64,000 nucleotides of DNA from Obesumbacterium proteus (GCF_001586165.1 NZ_CP014608.1:4712001-4776000); one strand, 5' to 3'; shown: positions 8,498 to 17,710, numbered from the stretch's first letter. Notes: generated by a model not told the origin, from the letters alone. Program-made: numbers and translations.

Positions 8498-8624
8498 TAT
8501 ACCCACAATAATTCGAGTTGCAGGAAGGCGGCAACGCAGTGAATCCCTAGGAGCTTACTTGAGTCAGTGACTAGGGTGAGCGAGGAAAGCCAACGCACAT
8601 GCAACTTGAAGTATGAAGGGTATA
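8498..8624. repeat. 127-bp palindromic intergenic repeat (MITE-like)
   Basis: The ends form an imperfect inverted repeat of about 25 bases: the left end starts TATACCCACAATAATTCGAG and the right end finishes ACTTGAAGTATGAAGGGTATA-like, with TGCA at the inner borders. It sits between uxaC and uxaB. A shorter diverged relative lies at 51479-51552, and solitary end-like copies lie at 20430-20454 and 39577-39601. It resembles the short palindromic elements scattered in Yersinia, Serratia and related genomes; the family name is not certain to me. Confidence 0.7.
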
Positions 8625-8693
8625 ACACCCAACGCTTGTTCCTTTTATATGTTGAAGGCCACCAAATCGTGGCCCCTCTGAGGTAGATCCAGA

Positions 8694-10169
8694 ATGCAAA
8701 CTCTTAATCGTCGTGATTTTCCCGGCCGCCAGCACCCAGACAAAGTGATTCAGTTTGGTGAAGGCAATTTCCTACGTGCGTTTGTAGACTGGCAGTTGGA
8801 TCTGCTGAATGAGCATACCGATTTGAATGCGGGAGTGGTGGTTGTACGCCCGCTAAATAGCAACTTTCCGCCGTCACTCAGCACGCAGGACGGTTTGTTT
8901 ACCACGATTATTCGTGGTTTGAACGAACAAGGCGAAGCCGTTCGTGAGTCTCGTATCATTCGTAGCGTGAACCGCGAAATCAATATGTATCAAGACTTTG
9001 ATGCCTATTTAGCACTGGCACACGATGCCAACATCCGCTTTGTGTTTTCGAACACCACCGAAGCGGGTATCAGCTACGTCGCCGAAGATAAGCTAACCGA
9101 TACCCCACCGACCAGCTTCCCAGCCAAGCTGACACGCTTACTGTACGAGCGTTTTTGCCATTTCGATGGTGCCGCCGATAAAGGTTGGGTATTGCTGCCA
9201 TGCGAGTTAATCGACTACAACGGTGAAGCGCTGCGTGAGCTGGTGTTGCGCTATGCTCAGCAGTGGGATTTACCGTCAGAATTCATTCAGTGGTTAGAAC
9301 AAAGCAACACGTTCTGCTCAACGCTGGTAGACCGTATCGTGACCGGATATCCACGCGACGAAGTCGAAGCATTGACGAACGAGCTGGGCTATCAAGACGC
9401 ATTTTTAGATACCGCAGAGCACTTTTACCTGTTTGTCATCCAAGGCCCACAGTCACTGGCACAGGAACTTCGTTTAGATGCCTTTGCCAAGGATCATAAG
9501 CCGCTAAACATTCGCATCGTGGATGACATCAAGCCCTATAAAGAACGCAAAGTAGCGATCCTGAACGGGGCTCATACCGCACTGGTTCCAGTGGCATTCT
9601 TAGCCGGACTCAACACCGTGGGCGAAAGCATGAACGACGCTCAGATAACCGAGTTCGTCGAGAAAGCGATTAGCCAAGAAATCGTGCCAGTGCTCGATAT
9701 GCCTGCCGATGAACTGAAATCATTTGCTGATGCGGTGCTAAGCCGTTTCCGTAACCCGTTCATTCAGCATCAGTTGTTATCTATTGCGCTAAACGGTATG
9801 ACGAAATACCGCACCCGTATTCTGCCTCAGGTGCTGGCTTACCAGCAGCAAACGGGCAAGCTGCCTCAGCGTTTATGCTTTGCACTTGCCGCGTTGATCG
9901 CGTTCTACCGTGGCGAACGTGACGGCGAAAGCTATCCGTTGCAAGATGATGCGCATTGGCTCGAACGTTATCACTCCGGCTGGAGCGCAGTAAAAGCAGG
10001 CAGTGAAAGTTTGGAAAGCTTCGTGCAAAAAATTCTGAGCGACGCCGATCACTGGGGGCAAGATCTTAACCAGATCCCTGAGATGACCCAAACCATCAGC
10101 GGATACTTACAGCAAATTGAACAGCACGGTATGCGTTCTGCCGTTTCATCATTATCCGTTACTGCCTGA
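8694..10169 (+). CDS. uxaB: UxaB, tagaturonate reductase (altronate oxidoreductase)
   Basis: This 491-residue protein belongs to the long-chain mannitol dehydrogenase family: an N-terminal Rossmann region beginning VIQFGEGNFLRAFVDW, VVVRP near 50, and the catalytic segment DDIKPYKERKVAILNGAHT near 275-295 (lysine and NGAHT histidine conserved). It reduces tagaturonate to altronate with NADH. In E. coli uxaB is unlinked to uxaCA; here it lies between uxaC and uxaA. Confidence 0.95.
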   Translation: MQTLNRRDFPGRQHPDKVIQFGEGNFLRAFVDWQLDLLNEHTDLNAGVVVVRPLNSNFPPSLSTQDGLFTTIIRGLNEQGEAVRESRIIRSVNREINMYQDFDAYLALAHDANIRFVFSNTTEAGISYVAEDKLTDTPPTSFPAKLTRLLYERFCHFDGAADKGWVLLPCELIDYNGEALRELVLRYAQQWDLPSEFIQWLEQSNTFCSTLVDRIVTGYPRDEVEALTNELGYQDAFLDTAEHFYLFVIQGPQSLAQELRLDAFAKDHKPLNIRIVDDIKPYKERKVAILNGAHTALVPVAFLAGLNTVGESMNDAQITEFVEKAISQEIVPVLDMPADELKSFADAVLSRFRNPFIQHQLLSIALNGMTKYRTRILPQVLAYQQQTGKLPQRLCFALAALIAFYRGERDGESYPLQDDAHWLERYHSGWSAVKAGSESLESFVQKILSDADHWGQDLNQIPEMTQTISGYLQQIEQHGMRSAVSSLSVTA

Positions 10170-10182
10170 GCTGAATTGAATT

Positions 10183-11682
10183 ATGCAAAATATGCCAAGC
10201 GTTATTAAAATTCATCCGCTGGATAACGTCGCCGTTGCCCTACGCGATCTCAGCGCAGGTGAAACCCTTAGCGTGGAATCACAGTCCATTCATCTACTGA
10301 GCGACATTGCTCGTGGGCACAAATTTGCCCTCGCGCCGTTAGCATCGGGTGACATGATTGTGAAATATGGCTTGCCCATCGGTCATGCCTTAACGGCGAT
10401 TGCCGCGGGTGAGCATATTCATTCGCAAAATGCGAAAACCAACCTTAACGATCTGGATCAGTATCAATACCAGCCAGATTTTGCCGATCTTCCGGCGCAG
10501 ATGGCCGATCGTGACGTACAGATCTACCGCCGACAAAACGGCGATGTAGGGATCCGTAATGAACTTTGGATCTTACCTACCGTTGGCTGCGTTAACGGTA
10601 TGGCTCGTCAGATGCTAACCCGCTTTTTGAAAGAAACCGGCGATGCAGAAGGCATCGACGGCGCTTATTTATTTACTCATCCATTTGGTTGCTCACAGTT
10701 GGGCGACGACCACATCAATACCCGCACCATGCTACAAAACATGGTGCGCCACCCTAACGCCGGTGCTGTCCTGGTCGTTGGGTTGGGCTGTGAGAATAAC
10801 CAAATTGCGGCTTTCCGTGACACGCTGGGTGAATACGATGCCAGCCGCGTGCATTTCATGGTATGTCAGCAGCAGGATGACGAAGTTGAAGCCGGTATCG
10901 AACATCTGCATCAGCTTTATCAAGTGATGCGCAACGATCGCCGTGAAGCTGGCAAACTCAGCGAGTTGAAATTTGGCTTAGAGTGCGGAGGATCTGATGG
11001 CTTATCCGGCATTACCGCTAATCCTCTGCTGGGCCGTTTCTCTGATTATGTGATAGCCAACGGCGGCACCAGCGTTCTCACCGAAGTACCTGAAATGTTT
11101 GGCGCTGAGCGCATTCTGATGAGCCGTTGCCGCGATGAATCAACGTTTGAAAAAACCGTCGATATGGTTAACAACTTCAAACAATACTTCATCGAACACA
11201 ACCAGCCTATTTATGAAAATCCATCTCCGGGCAACAAAGCGGGCGGTATCACCACGCTGGAAGAGAAATCCTTAGGCTGTACACAAAAAGCAGGTCAGAG
11301 TCAGGTTATCGACGTGCTGCGCTATGGCGAAAGGTTAAAAACGCCGGGGCTGAATCTGCTGAGTGCACCGGGCAACGATGCGGTTGCCACCAGCGCATTG
11401 GCCGGAGCCGGATGCCATATGGTGCTGTTTAGCACCGGTCGCGGTACGCCATACGGCGGCTTCGTTCCAACCGTGAAGCTGGCGACCAATACCGAAATCG
11501 CAACCAAAAAACCGCACTGGATCGACTTCGATGCAGGTCAGTTGTTGCATGGTAAAACCATGGATCAGCTGTTGGTTTCATTCATTGATATGATCGTCAA
11601 TATTGCCAATGGTCATCAGACACGCAACGAAATTAATGACTTCCGCGAACTGGCCATTTTTAAGAGCGGTGTAACGCTGTAA
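10183..11682 (+). CDS. uxaA: UxaA, altronate dehydratase
   Basis: This 499-residue protein (E. coli 495) has an N-terminal SAF-like domain (about 1-95) and the C-terminal UxaA catalytic domain with LPTVGCVNGMARQ, FTHPFGCSQLGDDH, LKFGLECGGSDGLSGI and STGRGTPYGG. It is an iron-dependent enzyme that dehydrates altronate to 2-keto-3-deoxygluconate. It starts 13 bases after the uxaB stop, so the two are surely cotranscribed. A terminator follows at 11705. Confidence 0.96.
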   Translation: MQNMPSVIKIHPLDNVAVALRDLSAGETLSVESQSIHLLSDIARGHKFALAPLASGDMIVKYGLPIGHALTAIAAGEHIHSQNAKTNLNDLDQYQYQPDFADLPAQMADRDVQIYRRQNGDVGIRNELWILPTVGCVNGMARQMLTRFLKETGDAEGIDGAYLFTHPFGCSQLGDDHINTRTMLQNMVRHPNAGAVLVVGLGCENNQIAAFRDTLGEYDASRVHFMVCQQQDDEVEAGIEHLHQLYQVMRNDRREAGKLSELKFGLECGGSDGLSGITANPLLGRFSDYVIANGGTSVLTEVPEMFGAERILMSRCRDESTFEKTVDMVNNFKQYFIEHNQPIYENPSPGNKAGGITTLEEKSLGCTQKAGQSQVIDVLRYGERLKTPGLNLLSAPGNDAVATSALAGAGCHMVLFSTGRGTPYGGFVPTVKLATNTEIATKKPHWIDFDAGQLLHGKTMDQLLVSFIDMIVNIANGHQTRNEINDFRELAIFKSGVTL

Positions 11683-11704
11683 AACCATAGTCATCGTCGC
11701 TCGC

Positions 11705-11734
11705 AAAAACGGCGTTCGTGTGAACGCCGTTTTT
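11705..11734 (+). terminator. Intrinsic terminator after uxaA
   Basis: A 13-base perfect stem (AAAAACGGCGTTC / GAACGCCGTTTTT) with a GTGT loop and a T tail lies 22 bases after uxaA and closes the uxaCBA operon. Confidence 0.88.
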
Positions 11735-11776
11735 CTATATGAAGCGGCATGAAGAAAGGATTAAAGGGAGTTAGAT

Positions 11777-12310
11777 ATGCACAGCTACGAGTGGTTTGCG
11801 CAGGGCGTGGGCGTTTTTGCTTTTCTGGTGGGTATCACCACTTTCTTCAATCGCAATGAGCTGCGCTTTAAATACCAACTCTCTATTTACTCAGCCATTA
11901 TTGGCCTGCATTTTTTCCTGATGGGCGCGCATTCAGCCGCTGCTGCCGCCGAGCTTAATGCCATTCGTACCGTGATATCTACCCGCACACGCAGCAATTG
12001 GGTGATGTTTATTTTTATTGCCCTCACGCTGGGATTTGGCGGCTATAGCCTACAGCACGCAATGGAGCTGCTGCCAATTATCGGCACCGTTGCCAGTACC
12101 TGGGCGCTTTTCCGAACCAAAGGATTAACCACGCGCTGCGTTATGTGGTGCTCCACGGCTTGCTGGGTCACGCACAATATTTGGCTGGGATCGATTGGTG
12201 GTTCACTGATTGAAGGAAGTTTTTTGCTGATGAACGGCTTCAATATTATCCGTTTTCGCCGCATGCAGCTGCGCGGTATCGATCCGTTTAAAGTCGAAGG
12301 TAAGGCTTAG
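11777..12310 (+). CDS. ygjV: YgjV-family inner membrane protein
   Basis: This 177-residue protein has about six membrane spans and matches the YgjV (inner membrane protein YgjV) family, with GVGVFAFLVGITTFFNRNE at the start and TRCVMWCSTACWVTHNIW in the middle. Its function is unknown. In E. coli ygjV lies next to uxaA, as here, so the gene pair is conserved. AAAGGGAG precedes the ATG. Confidence 0.85.
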   Translation: MHSYEWFAQGVGVFAFLVGITTFFNRNELRFKYQLSIYSAIIGLHFFLMGAHSAAAAAELNAIRTVISTRTRSNWVMFIFIALTLGFGGYSLQHAMELLPIIGTVASTWALFRTKGLTTRCVMWCSTACWVTHNIWLGSIGGSLIEGSFLLMNGFNIIRFRRMQLRGIDPFKVEGKA

Positions 12311-12424
12311 CGATAGAGACATGCCAGATCGTTTAAGAGATCGAGATACACGGGTCTACCACCCCGCGGGGCGCTCCCCCTAAAATCAGGCTATCAAATA
12401 ATCGGCATTAATCTATCGAGAGGT

Positions 12425-12455
12425 CAAAACCTCCAGCCCAACGAGCGGGCTGGAG
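12425..12455 (-). terminator. Likely terminator after the CNT transporter gene
   Basis: CTCCAGCCC and GGGCTGGAG form a 9-base perfect stem with a 7-base loop 15 bases past the stop at 12470. On the minus strand it is followed by GTTTTGAC, a weak T tract. Confidence 0.65.
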
Positions 12456-12469
12456 ATTGAGTAGAACCA

Positions 12470-13747
12470 TTACAGCGCGAGGAAGAATCCAGCGATTGTG
12501 GCGCTCATCAGGTTTGATAACGTCCCTGCGGCTACGGCTTTCAGACCGAAGCGGGCGATATCATGACGACGCGTAGGCGCCATGCTTCCCAAGCCTCCAA
12601 GCAAAATAGCCACCGAGGAGAGGTTAGCAAATCCGCACAGTGCAAAGGAGATAATCGCTTTGGTATGGTCAGAAAGAACCTGTAAGCCCGCGGCGGTCAC
12701 TTCTGCATCCGCCTTGAGATATTCACCAAAGTTCATGAATGCTACAAACTCATTCACGATAATCTTCTGACCAATGAAGGAACCTGCAATCTGGGATTCA
12801 CTCCACGGCACACCAATCAGATAAGCAATCGGCGAGAAGACCCAACCTAAGATCAATTCCAGCGACAGCTGTGGATAGTCGAACCAACCACCGATGCCGC
12901 CCAGCATGCCGTTGACCAGCGCGATCAGCGCGATAAATGCCAACAGCATGGCACCCACGTTCAACGCCAACTGCATACCGGATGCCGCACCCGCTGCTGC
13001 CGCATCAATCACGTTAGCCGGACGATCTTCTTCAGCAATCAGCGCCGCTGCGTCAGTTTTGTCGTGAGTTTTTTCTGTTTCAGGCACAATCAGCTTGGCA
13101 AAGAGTAAGCCGCCCGGAGCCGCCATAAATGACGCCGCAATCAGATACTCTAACGGCACGCCCATTTGCGCATAGCCTGCCAATACCGAACCCGCCACCG
13201 AAGCTAAACCACCACACATTACGGCAAACAGCTCAGATTGCGTCATAGTGGCGATATAAGGACGAACCACCAGCGGTGCTTCAGTCTGACCCACAAAGAT
13301 ATTTGCGGTTGCAGACAGGGATTCTGTGCGGGAAGTGCCCAACAGTTTCTGTAAACCGCCGCCGAGTAAACGGATAACGATTTGCATGATGCCGAGGTAA
13401 TACAGCACGGCAATTAATGAGGAGAAGAAAACAATAACGGGCAAAACACGCAGTGCGAATACAAACCCGCCACCGCCGAAGACTTCAAACATTTTGTCAG
13501 ACACCAGCCCGCCAAAAATAAATGAAATCCCTTCATTTCCGTAGGCAATCACGTTGGCGACGCCGGAGGACATGGCACCCAACACATCCCGCCCAGTGGG
13601 AACATAAAGCACGAACGCGCCGATAACGACCTGAATAAGAAATGCGCCAATCACGGTGCGTAGGTTGATAGCACGACGATTGCTCGAAAGTAGCACGGCA
13701 ATCAGAATGAGTACCGCCATCCCTACCACGCTCATAATAAGTTGCAT
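12470..13747 (-). CDS. NupC/CNT-family concentrative nucleoside transporter
   Basis: This 425-residue membrane protein has the CNT family core: SALIFG-like segment NEGISFIFGGLV, FVFALRVLPVIVFFSSLIAVLYYLG, IFVGQTEAPLVVRPYI (the nucleoside-contact helix hairpin), and SFALCGFANLSSVAILLGG with a final NLMSATIAGFF. It should import nucleosides by cation symport. It is closer in feel to E. coli NupX (YeiJ) and YeiM than to NupC itself. It lies next to yjjV, close to where E. coli has yjjW-yjjI and the deo genes. A CRP-like site lies upstream. Confidence 0.88.
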   Translation of the reverse strand: MQLIMSVVGMAVLILIAVLLSSNRRAINLRTVIGAFLIQVVIGAFVLYVPTGRDVLGAMSSGVANVIAYGNEGISFIFGGLVSDKMFEVFGGGGFVFALRVLPVIVFFSSLIAVLYYLGIMQIVIRLLGGGLQKLLGTSRTESLSATANIFVGQTEAPLVVRPYIATMTQSELFAVMCGGLASVAGSVLAGYAQMGVPLEYLIAASFMAAPGGLLFAKLIVPETEKTHDKTDAAALIAEEDRPANVIDAAAAGAASGMQLALNVGAMLLAFIALIALVNGMLGGIGGWFDYPQLSLELILGWVFSPIAYLIGVPWSESQIAGSFIGQKIIVNEFVAFMNFGEYLKADAEVTAAGLQVLSDHTKAIISFALCGFANLSSVAILLGGLGSMAPTRRHDIARFGLKAVAAGTLSNLMSATIAGFFLAL

Positions 13748-13897
13748 GGAATAGTCCCTGTAACGCGTTAGATTTTTTGATTGAGTATCGACGAAAGATT
13801 CACATTGCCGATGGCGGCGATTATACCGAGGAGAGAAGAATTATTGGTCAGCGCTGTCACAGTTTTATACAACCTGAAGCATCCAAAATCATTAAAA

Positions 13898-13913
13898 TGA
13901 GACACACATCACA
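13898..13913. promoter_or_regulatory. CRP-like site upstream of the nucleoside transporter
   Basis: TGAGA-N6-TCACA matches the CRP consensus TGTGA-N6-TCACA at 9 of 10 positions. It lies about 150 bases upstream of the transporter start, in the gap between that gene and yjjV. cAMP-CRP control would fit the family; the distance is somewhat long. Confidence 0.45.
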
Positions 13914-13968
13914 TCAATAAAAATGAATAATTCAGCTGCATTTAGAATAGTTAGCAATGAATCTAAAG

Positions 13969-14766
13969 CTACGCGGAAATACCGAATAATCTATCAGTAT
14001 TTACCAATATGGCCTCAGCAATCACTGCAGGAGATTCGGGCCTGAGCTGGCATAGCGTTTCGAACACCTGACGCACGCGTTCAGGGCGGTTGGGCTGGCC
14101 TTGATAACCCGCCAATGACATGTCGGGGGCATCGGTTTCCAGCAGTAATGCGCTTAATGGCAATTGGGCAATCACCTGCCGCGTTTTCTGCGCTCGTTCG
14201 TAGGTTATCGTGCCACCAACGCCGATAAAATAGCCTAACTTAATGAAAGCCTGTGCCTGAGAAAGGCTGCCAGAAAAACCGTGTACCACGCCACATCGCG
14301 GTACCGCTGCATGTCTCAACTCACGGGCTAGCTGATCGTGGGAGCGACGCGAATGCAGGATCACCGGTAAATCATATTGCTTCGCCAGTTTTAGCTGAGC
14401 TTTTAGCAATGAAATTTGTCGCTCAAGCTGTGGGTCATCCATAAACAAATCAAGACCAATCTCACCGATTGCCACCAGCTTATTGGGTTTCAGCGCCAAT
14501 GCTTGTGCCAGAATATCAATGTCCTGCTCACGATGCTGGGCGATATACAGCGGATGAAGGCCTAACGCGGCGTACAGCATCGAGTAACGGTTCGCCAGTT
14601 CGAGCACTTGCTGAAAACGCTGTGCGCTGATGGTGGGAACGATGATGCTACGCACTCCCTGTGCGTAGGCTAGCTCAAGGCTTGCAAACTCATTACCGCT
14701 AAAGGGCGGGAAATCAAAGTGGCAGTGAGTATCAACGAACTGTGCAGCAGCCATAGGATCTGTCAC
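13969..14766 (-). CDS. yjjV: YjjV, TatD-family metal-dependent hydrolase
   Basis: This 265-residue TatD-type amidohydrolase-fold nuclease has FVDTHCHFDFPPF (metal HxH), ALGLHP, AIGEIGLDLF (E), ILHSRRSHD, VVHGFSGS and LLLETDAPDM (D) in the family order. It follows E. coli YjjV throughout. The start GTG at 14766 overlaps the TGA of yjjU (GTGA), with an internal ATG four codons later also possible. E. coli keeps the same yjjU-yjjV pair. The biological substrate is not established. Confidence 0.92.
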   Translation of the reverse strand: MTDPMAAAQFVDTHCHFDFPPFSGNEFASLELAYAQGVRSIIVPTISAQRFQQVLELANRYSMLYAALGLHPLYIAQHREQDIDILAQALALKPNKLVAIGEIGLDLFMDDPQLERQISLLKAQLKLAKQYDLPVILHSRRSHDQLARELRHAAVPRCGVVHGFSGSLSQAQAFIKLGYFIGVGGTITYERAQKTRQVIAQLPLSALLLETDAPDMSLAGYQGQPNRPERVRQVFETLCQLRPESPAVIAEAILVNTDRLFGISA

Positions 14767-15959
14767 GTCGAACTGTCCTGCGAAGAAGGTTTATCTGCTT
14801 TTTTGGCAGCGCTAGGGTCAATGGTGGTTTGCCGAGTACTTTTATCCAGATGCACGCTGTCAGGCAATATCAGAGACTTCTCCGCCACCATATTGGTTTG
14901 CGGTTCCGGCAGAACAATGCCATTTTTAGCTGCCGAGTGCGTTGACGCCACAATCGGCATTTCAGGAGAAATCGTATCTGACGGCTGTAGTAGGCGACGA
15001 GAGAACGCCCGTTTGTCTACATTAGGCTGATCTTCTCGTGGCAATAGCCAATGTCCAACGGTGGCTAAGAAATAGCGACCGCAGCGGCGTCCGAGATGAT
15101 AATCCGCATTTAAGGCAGCAATTTTGCTCCCTAGCGCATGGCTCGCCAACGGCTTCGGCGGATAGATTTCAAACACCCTCACCTTACCCGGCGGTTTCTC
15201 AATGAAGCGCTGAATACGACGATAGCTTTTCTCGTGGTACTTCATCATCTTGACCATTTGCTGCAGGCTACTTTCACCCAGCAGGCCTTCCATTCTGCGC
15301 ATCCATTTTGGGGTATAGAACATTTGCGATGGCACGGTACGTATCACCACAATGGTATCCGCACCGCGTCGGTGAGCTTCACGCACCGGGATCGCATCGC
15401 TGATCCCACCATCTTGATAACTCACACCGTCTAATTCAACGCCCCAGCGATAAAACCCTGGGATCGCGCTGCTAGCTTTGATCACATCCAGCCAATTTTT
15501 ACGCTGAGCAGGAAAATAGGTAGGGGCGAAATCTTCAGTGCGGCTGGCACACATCAATAACTGACGGCCATCGACTAAATGTTGTTCCGCATAATCCATC
15601 GCTAACGGCAGATCGTTGGCAGTCGCTTCAATTAACCAATCAAGATCGATTAAGTGCCCACCGCGGACAAAGCGTAACGGATTAAAGAAATCAATAGAGG
15701 TGGTATAGCGAGTGATGACGCGCCGAGCGTAGCCCGGTTGGCCACAGACAAAAGCGGAAAGGTTTTGTGCTCCGGCAGAAGTGCCGAGATAGAGATCGAA
15801 GGGGTTAAAGCGCGCACGCAAAAATTCATCCAGCACGCCAGCGGTAAAAATACCGCGCTGACCGCCGCCTTCACATACCAGCGCAATTTTACCCGGCTGG
15901 TAGGGTTTGTACGCTAGCGGCTCTATATTGCCCAGCGTAATCGGTATTCTGTATCCCAA
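14763..15959 (-). CDS. yjjU: YjjU, patatin-like phospholipase
   Basis: This 398-residue protein has the patatin oxyanion-hole motif EGGGQRGIFTAGVLDE (about 30-45), the nucleophile elbow GTSAG (about 59-63) and the catalytic DGGISD aspartate (about 182). It follows E. coli YjjU closely to about residue 325; the C-terminal tail is longer, low-complexity and lysine/serine rich. The role is likely lipid hydrolysis. It starts 10 bases after a CsbD-like gene and is coupled to yjjV downstream. Confidence 0.92.
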   Translation of the reverse strand: MGYRIPITLGNIEPLAYKPYQPGKIALVCEGGGQRGIFTAGVLDEFLRARFNPFDLYLGTSAGAQNLSAFVCGQPGYARRVITRYTTSIDFFNPLRFVRGGHLIDLDWLIEATANDLPLAMDYAEQHLVDGRQLLMCASRTEDFAPTYFPAQRKNWLDVIKASSAIPGFYRWGVELDGVSYQDGGISDAIPVREAHRRGADTIVVIRTVPSQMFYTPKWMRRMEGLLGESSLQQMVKMMKYHEKSYRRIQRFIEKPPGKVRVFEIYPPKPLASHALGSKIAALNADYHLGRRCGRYFLATVGHWLLPREDQPNVDKRAFSRRLLQPSDTISPEMPIVASTHSAAKNGIVLPEPQTNMVAEKSLILPDSVHLDKSTRQTTIDPSAAKKADKPSSQDSST

Positions 15960-15969
15960 CCATCCATCC

Positions 15970-16158
15970 TCAATGAGTCTTCACATCCTCCGAGGATACC
16001 CTGTCTTGCGCAATTCCGTAATCCTCTTGCAGCAATCCAAGGAGGCAATCATTGTTGCCAGCAAGCCATTCGCCGTCACTGTCAAGCCATTCAGCCAGAG
16101 TAGACCTGACTTGACCGCGAATCTGTTTCCACTTACCGACAACAATGTCACCGTTCAT
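15970..16158 (-). CDS. CsbD-like stress protein (YjbJ relative)
   Basis: This 62-residue protein reads MNGDIVVGKWKQIRGQVRSTLAEW and contains an EGKRDQL-like segment (LAGNNDCLLGLLQEDYG), the pattern of the CsbD family represented by E. coli YjbJ. CsbD proteins are abundant in general stress but have no established activity. It lies immediately upstream of yjjU (10-base gap with a GAGG motif), so the two are probably cotranscribed. E. coli has no csbD gene at this place. Confidence 0.72.
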   Translation of the reverse strand: MNGDIVVGKWKQIRGQVRSTLAEWLDSDGEWLAGNNDCLLGLLQEDYGIAQDRVSSEDVKTH

Positions 16159-16268
16159 ATTTACAAACCTTTTGTGCTTTCCATTAAAAATGGATGGCGG
16201 ATTTGGTCTTGATACCCCTATCGCTCATGTCGAATCATCCTAACAATGAGCGCTAAAGGTATCCTTAC

Positions 16269-16430
16269 CTAAGGACGACGACGTCCTGTAAATAGGCTGA
16301 CCAAGAACAGAATAATACCCACTACAAACACCACTTTAGCTGCCCACGCCGCTGTACCGGCCAGACCACCAAAACCTAATGCTGCAGCGATTAATGCAAT
16401 GATTAAAAAGATAATTCCCCAACGAAACAT
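16269..16430 (-). CDS. ytjA: YtjA, DUF1328 small membrane protein
   Basis: This 53-residue frame reads MFRWGIIFLIIALIAAALGF, then GGLAGTAAWAAKVVFVVGII, then LFLVSLFTGRRRP. It has two hydrophobic helices and a basic tail, exactly the DUF1328 layout. AGGAGAG stands 4 bases before the ATG. In E. coli ytjA also sits between yjjU and osmY. Function unknown. Confidence 0.93.
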   Translation of the reverse strand: MFRWGIIFLIIALIAAALGFGGLAGTAAWAAKVVFVVGIILFLVSLFTGRRRP

Positions 16431-16567
16431 ATGCTCTCCTTACCTTGCCTAAAATAAAAATGAAGTGTCGACCAACGACGCTCTTCTCTTTGTTTCTAAA
16501 AGGTCTTTGTTTCTCATAGGTAATCACACCGAACGCGCTCATAAGAGATGCGTCCAGGGAAAGCAGA

Positions 16568-17182
16568 TTACTGTTTTACCGTCAGATCATTTTTAACGCT
16601 TTTTACACCTTCCACCGCGCTAGCAACACTTTCAGCACGATCGGATTCAGCTTTGGTTTTCACCGTACCGGAAAGCTGTACCAAGCCATTTTCGGTTTCC
16701 ACTTTCACATTACGTGATGGGACGATGTCATCAGCCAGTAATTTCGCTTTTACTTCGCTAGTGATCGCCGTGTCGCTGGCGTATCCGCTAACGCTGGCCT
16801 TGGTGCTATCTTTCACGTGCAGCTTATCGCTCACGGATTTAACGCCTTCAACACCTTTCGCCAGAGTCACTGCGCGTTCTGCCTGATCTTGTGAAGAGAC
16901 AAAACCGTTCAGGGTAACGACACCTTTGTTGGTATTTACAGAGATATCGTTGCTTTTGATATCTTTGGCATCAACCAGTGCACTTTTAACTTTAGCGGTA
17001 ATCCCGCTATCGTCCATGTAACCATCAACTTTCTTCATGGAGCTATCGATTTTCGCACCGGTAGAGTCAGCCGCGCTTTGTGCTTTCTGCATTAAGGTTT
17101 CTTCTGCCATAGCACTACCGCTAACCAGTACAGAACCTAAAACAATTGCCATCATTGAACGTGCAAACTTGGTATTTTTCAT
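16568..17182 (-). CDS. osmY: OsmY, periplasmic hyperosmotic stress protein (two BON domains)
   Basis: This 204-residue protein has a signal peptide (MKNTKFARSMMAIVLGSVLVSGSAMAEE) and two BON domains (about 55-125 and 135-204), each with the GVVTLNGFV / GLVQLSGTV glycine motif and a GVKSV end. OsmY is a periplasmic, RpoS-dependent chaperone-like protein. Synteny osmY-ytjA-yjjU-yjjV matches E. coli. The long upstream region (17183 onwards) fits a long 5' leader. Confidence 0.95.
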   Translation of the reverse strand: MKNTKFARSMMAIVLGSVLVSGSAMAEETLMQKAQSAADSTGAKIDSSMKKVDGYMDDSGITAKVKSALVDAKDIKSNDISVNTNKGVVTLNGFVSSQDQAERAVTLAKGVEGVKSVSDKLHVKDSTKASVSGYASDTAITSEVKAKLLADDIVPSRNVKVETENGLVQLSGTVKTKAESDRAESVASAVEGVKSVKNDLTVKQ

Positions 17183-17710
17183 CGATTTCTTCCTTTTGAT
17201 TTCAGTAACGGCTTAACGCCGTGGGCCGTATTTCTTTCAGCCCTTAATCACATCGTCTCATCGGAGACTCGCTGTGCTAATGCTTAAAAACGTAGCCTGT
17301 CGTTCGCCATCGGCTCAGTGAGAAGTAGTCAAACCAGCAATTAACAAACAAACGATTAACAAATCACGGAATGAAAACACGTCTTGTAGACGACACCATC
17401 ATCCATTTTTCAAACTATCAATCGTTAGTCTGCTGATTCAAAATCAATACGTTATGCATCTACTGTCACCTTGGCAAAGCACTCAACTGTTAAACTAATC
17501 TAATCAAACCGATTAATTCTCGGTGTCATGCGCCACTGGAATAACTATAGCCCAGTAACAAAAAAATGCAGTTTAGATCACAATAACCGGCGTTTTTTTG
17601 TGCAAAAAAGCGGCTTATTAAGACGATTCTGCGAATTTTGGGTATAAAAAAACCGCACATAAGTGCGGTTTATCAGCAAATTCAGCAGAAAAATTACACG
17701 AACAAAACGA
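17183..17710. promoter_or_regulatory. osmY upstream region; otherwise empty
   Basis: This 528-base gap separates osmY from prfC, both on the minus strand. I see no gene in it. It contains the prfC terminator (17645-17670) and, on the minus strand, a CTATAGTT motif near 17544-17551 that could be an osmY -10 element. E. coli osmY is transcribed from an RpoS promoter well upstream of the start codon. Confidence 0.35.
17645..17670 (-). terminator. Intrinsic terminator after prfC
   Basis: AACCGCAC and GTGCGGTT form a perfect 8-base stem around ATAA; the minus strand continues into a T run. It lies 41 bases past the prfC stop. Confidence 0.82.
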
